This document shows, in pieces, positions 23,395-28,579 of a stretch of DNA of 28,579 nt. Location of the stretch: contig CAZPVT010000001.1 of the NCBI GenBank assembly GCA_964590395.1, positions 1-28,579 of the forward strand. The letters run 5' to 3'. Origin of the DNA: JAOABP01 sp964590395. GTDB lineage: Bacteria; Hydrothermota; Tepidihabitantia; Tepidihabitantales; Tepidihabitantaceae. The position numbers and the translations under genes were made by a program. The stretch's first letter is position 1. Each line of letters begins with the position of its first letter. The notes under the pieces were generated by a model. The model saw nothing but the letters and a program-made list of their open reading frames with translations. It ran no database searches and had not been told where the DNA came from.

Positions 23395-24003
23395 GTGTTT
23401 AAAAAACTGCTACTCTTAGTTACCATTAGCCTCGGCTTTAACTGTGGCAGTCCGAAAAAGACTGTCCAGGAACCGATGCGGGACACCGCCCTAACACCAA
23501 CACCGGCGGGTTTGCTAAAGGATACCCTTGTCGCCACCAACCTGCCGGAAAAACTCTACATCACCATTCAGGTAAAGGATTTTGGTACGATCAAAGTCGA
23601 AATGTTCACCAAAGATGCACCGCTGAATACAACCAATGTCGCCAACCTGGCGATTAAGGGCTTCTATAATGGATTGACATTCCACCGGATTGAACCGGGT
23701 TTTGTCGTCCAGGGAGGCGACCCTAAAGGCGACGGTACCGGCGGGCCCGGTTACACCGTACTGGCTGAAATAAAACGTCAGCATGAAAAAGGTTCTATGG
23801 CAATGGCACGTCTGCCGGATCAGGTAAACCCGAAACTTGAATCATCCGGTAGTCAGTTCTACTTCTGCCTTCAACCATTACCGCAACTGGATGGCAAATA
23901 CACGGTAATCGGCAAGATTGTTGAAGGTATGGACGTGCTGGAGAAAATCGGTCAGGTGCGGCCACCGGTGGTGATGGAACGGGTCTTTGCCACCACCGAA
24001 TAA
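23395..24003 (+). CDS. Cyclophilin-type peptidyl-prolyl isomerase, lipoprotein
   Basis: A 202-aa prolyl isomerase anchored in the envelope. The signal peptide ends in GFNC with lipidated Cys17, followed by a ~35-residue linker. The cyclophilin domain contains the catalytic arginine in FHRIEPGFVVQGGDPKGDGTGG, the SSGSQFYFC segment and LDGKYTVIGKIVEGMDVL. It is a short bacterial-type domain. The GTG start at 23395 has AAGGAGG six bases upstream. It lies 63 nt after the barrel gene, so it may belong to the same transcript. It probably helps fold exported proteins. Confidence 0.92.
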   Translation: MFKKLLLLVTISLGFNCGSPKKTVQEPMRDTALTPTPAGLLKDTLVATNLPEKLYITIQVKDFGTIKVEMFTKDAPLNTTNVANLAIKGFYNGLTFHRIEPGFVVQGGDPKGDGTGGPGYTVLAEIKRQHEKGSMAMARLPDQVNPKLESSGSQFYFCLQPLPQLDGKYTVIGKIVEGMDVLEKIGQVRPPVVMERVFATTE

Positions 24004-24031
24004 ATCTGCCGCTGAAAAACCTCTCTGAACG

Positions 24032-24139
24032 GCGGTTTTACTATTCCGAACTCGGTAACAAAACCGCACCACAATTCTACCTCTTCCTTCCAGTCTGCCC
24101 CTCTTTCTCCCCTTAAAGAGCCATAAACCGTTCGGTTTA
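24032..24139. other. Convergent intergenic hairpins, possible terminator region
   Basis: Between the converging cyclophilin and aldehyde dehydrogenase genes, GCGGTTTT (24032-24039) can pair with AAAACCGC (24060-24067). Further on, TAAACCG and CGGTTTA (24124-24139) form a second hairpin. Neither is followed by a proper T-run on either strand, so a terminator role is plausible from position only. Confidence 0.3.
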
Positions 24140-24156
24140 AAGACTAGCGCGCCATC

Positions 24157-25650
24157 TCACTCCTTTGCGGTGTCAATCTGTGCCTTCTGCAACACACCGG
24201 AATAGTCAATGTATACTGTCTTCAACTCGGAAAATATTTCGTATGCGGTCCACCCGCCTTCCCGATGTCCATTTCCGGTCTCCTTTACACCGCCAAAGGG
24301 TAGATGACATTCCGCACCAATCGTTGGCGCGTTGACATAGGTAATTCCCGCTTCAATCCGTTCGATCGCCTTCATCGCAAAGTTTACGTCGCGAGTATAA
24401 ATCGAAGATGACAGACCATAAGCGGTGTTGTTCAAAACCGCAATCGCCTCATCAAAACTCTTGACCCGAATCACCGAAAGCACCGGACCAAAAATCTCCT
24501 CCTGGGCAATGCGCATCCCGGGTGTAACATCCACGAACACGGTCGGCGCATAGAAATAGCCACGATCGTAATCTCCACCCTTCAGCGCCTCACCACCGCA
24601 AACCAGTCTTGCACCCTCCTTTATCCCGAGCAGCACATAATTGTGCACGGTCTGCCGTTGACCCTCACTTACCAACGGTCCCATCTCCACCATTTCATCC
24701 AGACCGTTACCGACCTTCAAATACTTTGCCCGCTCTACCACCATCTCCAGAAACCGCTCATAAACACCATCCTGTAAAATCAGCCGTGAAGTAGCAGTAC
24801 AACGCTGACCCGTGGTACCAAACGCACCCCAGATCACTCCTTCAAGCGCCAGATTCAGATCCGCATCATCAAGGACAATCTGAGCATTTTTGCCCCCCAG
24901 TTCAAGTGAACACCGCTTCAGATACTTTCCGCAAACCTCCGCAATTCTTCTGCCAATTAACGAAGAACCAGTAAAGGAGATACCGCAGACATCCGGATGG
25001 TGAAGCAGCGCCTCACCAACCACCGAACCATCACCGTAAACGACATTGACCACCCCCTCCGGAACCCCTGCCTCAGTTAAAGCCGCAACAAACTCATGCA
25101 CAGAGGCAGGTGTTAGAGTTGCCGGCTTGATCACCGCGGTATTACCACAGATCAAAGCGGGAAACAGCTTCCAGGAAGGAATTGCCATCGGAAAATTCCA
25201 CGGACAGATCATACCCCACACACCCATTGGCTGACGGGTAACAAACGCCACCTTATTGGGTAGTTCACTGGGCACCATCTTACCCCAAAGCCTGCGGCTC
25301 TCACCCGCGGCATAAAGTCCGGTATCAATTGCCTCCTGGACATCGCCTCTGGTCTCCTTAAGAACCTTTCCCATCTCTCTGGTCATTAACCTCGCCAACT
25401 CCTCCTTGCGATGAATAAGAATTTCGGTTGCCCGGCGAATAATCTCACCTCGCTGTGGCGCGGGAATTGAACGCCATTTAGGATAAGCCGCCTTGGCTGC
25501 CTCAACCGCCATAGCAACATCCCCTTGCCCGGAAGCGGGGAAAATCCCGATCAGGTCATCGGTGTTTGCCGGATTACGATTCTCGTATACCTTTCCACCC
25601 TTTACCGGCACAAATCTACCGTTGATAAAATTTAGATACTCCTTACTCAT
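24157..25650 (-). CDS. NAD(P)-dependent aldehyde dehydrogenase
   Basis: A 497-aa enzyme of the aldehyde dehydrogenase superfamily that oxidises an aldehyde to its acid. The nucleophile lies in GQRCTATSR (Cys284) and the general base in LELGGKN (Glu250), 34 residues apart as usual. The coenzyme segments PWNFPMAIPSWK and FTGSSLIGRRIAE, and the EEIFGPVLSV motif, are present. Its style is closest to the semialdehyde or betaine-aldehyde branch, and the substrate cannot be fixed. AGGAGG lies five bases before the ATG at 25650, which also overlaps the TIGR00725-like stop by four bases. It is the last gene of a four-gene minus-strand unit. Confidence 0.93.
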   Translation of the reverse strand: MSKEYLNFINGRFVPVKGGKVYENRNPANTDDLIGIFPASGQGDVAMAVEAAKAAYPKWRSIPAPQRGEIIRRATEILIHRKEELARLMTREMGKVLKETRGDVQEAIDTGLYAAGESRRLWGKMVPSELPNKVAFVTRQPMGVWGMICPWNFPMAIPSWKLFPALICGNTAVIKPATLTPASVHEFVAALTEAGVPEGVVNVVYGDGSVVGEALLHHPDVCGISFTGSSLIGRRIAEVCGKYLKRCSLELGGKNAQIVLDDADLNLALEGVIWGAFGTTGQRCTATSRLILQDGVYERFLEMVVERAKYLKVGNGLDEMVEMGPLVSEGQRQTVHNYVLLGIKEGARLVCGGEALKGGDYDRGYFYAPTVFVDVTPGMRIAQEEIFGPVLSVIRVKSFDEAIAVLNNTAYGLSSSIYTRDVNFAMKAIERIEAGITYVNAPTIGAECHLPFGGVKETGNGHREGGWTAYEIFSELKTVYIDYSGVLQKAQIDTAKE

Positions 25651-26138
25651 CTATCCTCCTTTTTCTCTATCAGTACTAAAATCTCTTCCACGGTTGCTAC
25701 CTGTTTTACTCCTTCAATCTGCCAGGTCTTTAATCCGATCACGCCTTTACCCATCTTCAGGGCAAAAGCGATCTCAGAAAGAGTTCCATACGAACCACCG
25801 ACCGCCACCAAGATATCCGCAGTACGGATAATCACTAAGTTTCTTGCCTCAGCCAGACCAGTGGCAATCGGAATGTCAATAAACCGATTTGCCTGCTGTT
25901 TATCCTCACCGGGTAGAATCCCTACCGTAATACCACCCCCCTCCCTTACACCCTCAGCGACCGCAGCCATCACACCACCCAACCCGCCACAAACCACCAC
26001 CACCCCCAATCTTGCCAGTCCCAAACCAAGCGCCCTCGCCACTCCTGCCAGATCCTCATTACAATCCCCTGCGCCCAGCACCCCCACAAAACGCCTATTT
26101 CGCAATGAATAGATCAATCGGTTCAAATCGGTTAACAT
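25647..26138 (-). CDS. TIGR00725 family protein (LOG-like Rossmann fold)
   Basis: A 163-aa protein of the TIGR00725 branch of the lysine-decarboxylase-like/LOG superfamily. LOG enzymes cleave nucleoside monophosphates to base and ribose phosphate. The nucleotide-binding pattern is present as GGLGGVMAAVAEG, and the second motif reads GGSYGTLSE, close to the PGGxGTxxE of LOG enzymes but with the proline lost. The ATG at 26138 is preferred over an adjacent TTG at 26141. The gene overlaps the end of adenine deaminase by 44 nt. Placement among purine-salvage genes fits a nucleotide-related role, which remains inference. Confidence 0.82.
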   Translation of the reverse strand: MLTDLNRLIYSLRNRRFVGVLGAGDCNEDLAGVARALGLGLARLGVVVVCGGLGGVMAAVAEGVREGGGITVGILPGEDKQQANRFIDIPIATGLAEARNLVIIRTADILVAVGGSYGTLSEIAFALKMGKGVIGLKTWQIEGVKQVATVEEILVLIEKKEDR

Positions 26139-27843
26139 CAATCAACCCCCGGTCGGTCAATCTTAACTCCGGAATTACCGGCAAACCAAGAAAGGAAAGG
26201 GTAATAAACGGATTCTCCAGTTTTGAACCCCAGGTGTGCGCTTTTGCCAGCAACTGACGGATATTCGCGATAACCTCAACTGCGGGCTGGGTTGACATCA
26301 ACCCAGCAATAGGCAGTGCCAGACTGGCTGCCACCTTACGATGCGCCACTGCCACAAAACCACCTCCCATCCTCTTCAATACCTTTATTGCCACCAGCAC
26401 ATCCTCATCATTGGTGCCGACCACCATCAGGTTATGAGAGTCATGGGCAACGGTTGTACCCAGTGCGCCAATCTTCAGCCCAAAACCTGCCACCAGCCCC
26501 TTGCCCATCCTGCCGGTCGCCTTGTGCCGTTCGATCACCACCAACTTCAACAGGTCCCGGCTGGAGTCTGCCACCACATATCCATTCTTCACTGTTGGCT
26601 TCTGAATGTGCCGTTCAGTAATAATCTGTCCTGGCACAACCCGGATCACATTACACAAATTACCTGTTGCCTTGATCGCCAGATCCTGCAGAGCAATCTT
26701 TTCCAACCGCACGGTATCGCAAACCCCATCATCTCTCACTACCGGTAACTTGACCAGCACCTTCTGCCCATCTGCTACCAGTTTACCATCCTTAAACACC
26801 ATCCGTACCCGCATTTCGGATAAATTCTCTAACAGGGTTAGATCCGCACGATACCCCGGTGCCACTGCTCCGCGGTCGTGGAGTCTAAAATACTCCGCCG
26901 GATTCAAAGTTATCATCTGAATCGCCGCGACCGGCTGTAAACCTGCAGCAACTGCCCGCCGGAGTACCGCATCCAGATGACCATCATAATACAGATCCTG
27001 CGGATGCCGGTCATCAGAAACAATACAGCACCGCCGAAGATTAAAATCATTTACTACTGACAACAGGTTCAAAAGATTGTGGGCTGCTGACCCCTCCCGG
27101 ATCAAAATCCTCATCCCGGCACGCAACTTCTCCCTTGTCTCCCGGGGTCCGACACATTCGTGGTCAGAACCAATTCCCGTACCCGCGTAAGCCTGCAACA
27201 GCATCCCGCTCAAACCCGGTGAATGACCATCAACAGTCTTTCCGCTCTGCTGCGCCATAATGATTTTCTGCAAAAGTTCCTTATCGCCTGCTACTACCGC
27301 GGGATAATTCATCACCTCTGCCAACCCGATCACCCGCGCCATCTTCAACAGTCGCCCAATCTGCTGAAGCTTGAGTTCCGCGCCCGCTGTTTCCATCCGT
27401 GTCGCAGGAACACAGGGCGATGCCATCACCAGTATATCAATTGGCATCCCGGCGCTCGCTTTGATGATATACTCAACCCCCTTAACTCCTAAAACATTGG
27501 CAATCTCATGGGGATCTGCCACCACCGCGGTTGTGCCGTGAATCAAACACAACCGGACAAACTCCGGAATTGACAACAGCGAACTCTCAATATGGATATG
27601 GCCATCAATGAAGCCCGGAGCAATAAATAGCCCCCGGACATCGATTCTCACTTTTGCCCGCTCATAACCCTCGCCCACCCCAGCAATCCTGCCGTCCTTG
27701 ATCACAACATCTGCCTGCCGCACCTCACCGGTAAAAACATCAACCACTTGGCCACCGTACAGCATAATGTCTGCTTCTGCCTCACCCCGGGCAACCGCTA
27801 AAAATCTCCTCAAACGCTCAACCGTCTCACCCTTTCCCTTCAT
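26095..27843 (-). CDS. ade: Adenine deaminase
   Basis: A 582-aa amidohydrolase that converts adenine to hypoxanthine and ammonia. The metal-binding segment PGFIDGHIHIESS is followed by VADPHEIANV, GLAEVMNYP, DGHSPGLSG, GSDHE and SDDRHPQDL, all typical of the family. The C-terminal domain has KIGALGTTVAHDSHN and the IMGG-like KRMGGGFV. Length is normal. The ATG at 27843 lies inside the end of hpt (17-nt overlap), with GGAGG upstream. The hypoxanthine produced is the substrate of the Hpt encoded just before it, so the two form a direct salvage pathway from adenine to IMP. Confidence 0.96.
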   Translation of the reverse strand: MKGKGETVERLRRFLAVARGEAEADIMLYGGQVVDVFTGEVRQADVVIKDGRIAGVGEGYERAKVRIDVRGLFIAPGFIDGHIHIESSLLSIPEFVRLCLIHGTTAVVADPHEIANVLGVKGVEYIIKASAGMPIDILVMASPCVPATRMETAGAELKLQQIGRLLKMARVIGLAEVMNYPAVVAGDKELLQKIIMAQQSGKTVDGHSPGLSGMLLQAYAGTGIGSDHECVGPRETREKLRAGMRILIREGSAAHNLLNLLSVVNDFNLRRCCIVSDDRHPQDLYYDGHLDAVLRRAVAAGLQPVAAIQMITLNPAEYFRLHDRGAVAPGYRADLTLLENLSEMRVRMVFKDGKLVADGQKVLVKLPVVRDDGVCDTVRLEKIALQDLAIKATGNLCNVIRVVPGQIITERHIQKPTVKNGYVVADSSRDLLKLVVIERHKATGRMGKGLVAGFGLKIGALGTTVAHDSHNLMVVGTNDEDVLVAIKVLKRMGGGFVAVAHRKVAASLALPIAGLMSTQPAVEVIANIRQLLAKAHTWGSKLENPFITLSFLGLPVIPELRLTDRGLIDVNRFEPIDLFIAK

Positions 27844-28381
27844 CCTCTAAACCCTCCAGATAACCGATGAACGGCAGATGTCGGTACCGCTCAGCGTAAT
27901 CTACCCCATAACCGACCAGAAACCGGTCCGGAACCACAAAACCCACATAATCCGGCTCAACCGCCACCTGCCGCCTTGCCCGTTTATCCATTAACACACA
28001 CAACTTCAAACTACGGGGCTTGCGCAACCTCAAATGGCTCAAAATATAACTCATAGTTAACCCGCTGTCTAAGATATCCTCCACCACCAGCACATCTCTG
28101 CCGGTCAACGGCGCTTTCAAATCCATCACGATCTTCACCACGCCGGAAGATATCGTGCTTGCCCCATAACTGGCAACGGTAAGAAAGTCAATATAAACCT
28201 GTATTGTTAACTGCCGGACCAAATCCGCTAAAAAGATCCACGACCCTTTAAGGATCCCGACCACCAGCGGACTCCTTCCCGCATAATCCAAAGAGATCTG
28301 CCCTGCCAGTTCCCTTACCTTCTCTGCGATCTCCTGCTCGGAGAATAACCGTTTAACCTGACTTAAATAACTCTCTCCCAT
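27827..28381 (-). CDS. hpt: Hypoxanthine phosphoribosyltransferase
   Basis: A 184-aa enzyme that joins hypoxanthine (and usually guanine) to PRPP, giving IMP or GMP. The PRPP motif is VLVVEDILDSGLTM, with VGILKGSWIF upstream and the C-terminal DYVGFVVPDRFLVGYGVDY that binds the purine. The ATG at 28381 gives the usual length; the frame extends 21 codons further to a TTG at 28444, and those residues do not look conserved. No clear ribosome-binding site precedes the ATG. It heads the hpt-ade-TIGR00725-aldehyde dehydrogenase unit, and no convincing promoter was found upstream of it. Confidence 0.95.
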   Translation of the reverse strand: MGESYLSQVKRLFSEQEIAEKVRELAGQISLDYAGRSPLVVGILKGSWIFLADLVRQLTIQVYIDFLTVASYGASTISSGVVKIVMDLKAPLTGRDVLVVEDILDSGLTMSYILSHLRLRKPRSLKLCVLMDKRARRQVAVEPDYVGFVVPDRFLVGYGVDYAERYRHLPFIGYLEGLEDEGKG

Positions 28382-28491
28382 AACGCTACTGGAAATTGTG
28401 TACCCGCCACTTATTACGTCTGCCCGCAGAAACTGAATTCGCAATTATTGGACGAAGTGAGAACCTTTTTTGAACAAAACTTTGACTGACT

Positions 28492-28516
28492 TGTGCGTCG
28501 CCTTCGGCGACGCACA
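28492..28516. repeat. Perfect inverted repeat upstream of hpt
   Basis: TGTGCGTCGCC (28492-28502) and GGCGACGCACA (28506-28516) pair perfectly over 11 bp around a three-base TTC/GAA loop. No T-run follows closely on either strand, so it is not a standard terminator. It could be an operator, a dispersed palindrome, or the terminator stem of a gene beyond the window. A C-rich tail fills the remaining bases to the window end. Confidence 0.75.
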
Positions 28517-28579
28517 CCCACCCACCACCCAAAACTGGCGGGCGGGCAAAAATTCCTTCCCCCAAACCCCCTTCCTTTT

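Noticed and set aside
24124..24139. Bidirectional Rho-independent terminator
   Set aside because: The stem is short, AT-rich and effectively has a two-base loop, and no T-run follows on either strand; kept only as part of a low-confidence region entry.
26012..27492. Plus-strand frames of 80-135 codons antisense to adenine deaminase
   Set aside because: Shadow frames: products are Pro/His/Cys-rich with no motif, while the minus strand encodes a full-length adenine deaminase.

Overview
The window looks like a chromosomal segment of a Gram-negative-type (diderm) bacterium. Outer-membrane barrels, three lipoprotein signal peptides, a peptidase with an Omp85-like barrel, and a gingipain-like C25 protein with a type IX-like C-terminal domain fit the wider FCB group or an uncultured neighbour such as candidate phylum WOR-3. 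That placement is inference from gene content and style; no marker-gene search was possible. No rRNA, tRNA, CRISPR array, transposase or phage gene was seen.

Layout. Positions 1-6352 (+) hold housekeeping and repair genes, often joined by 4-nt ATGA overlaps: alkyltransferase (ogt), metallo-beta-lactamase-fold hydrolase, inositol-phosphate synthase (ino1), thymidylate kinase (tmk), S41 processing protease, mutM and an isoaspartyl peptidase/asparaginase. Positions 6356-14480 (+) form an envelope block of three proteins: a 944-aa metallopeptidase/beta-propeller/Omp85-like barrel, a lipoprotein joining a LolA/LppX-like domain to a SecD-periplasmic-like domain, and a 1332-aa PorU/gingipain-like C25 protein whose 5' end is overlaid by short dispersed repeats. 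Positions 14481-15264 contain no confident gene; they hold a C-rich, G-poor tail and then a promoter with a structured leader for an RRM RNA-binding protein (15265-15612), closed by a strong terminator.

Positions 15683-18525 (+) encode the TldD/TldE pair. A short minus-strand unit (CvpA-like and DUF4177-like) follows at 18522-19326. Positions 19458-24003 (+) hold a Minf_1886-like protein, rpmF and plsX, then a DNRLRE-like lipoprotein, a predicted outer-membrane barrel and a cyclophilin lipoprotein. The last block (24157-28381, -) reads hpt, adenine deaminase, a TIGR00725/LOG-like protein and an aldehyde dehydrogenase in overlapping order. It is a purine-salvage unit with a dehydrogenase at its end.

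Promoters look unusually uniform: TTGACT/TTGACA or close variants, mostly 16-bp spacers, and several start codons only 7-12 nt after the -10 box, suggesting leaderless or near-leaderless mRNAs. The most interesting signal is the envelope block at 6356-14480, which could be an uncharacterised surface-protein assembly or processing module. All functional assignments come from reading motifs in the translations, without database searches.
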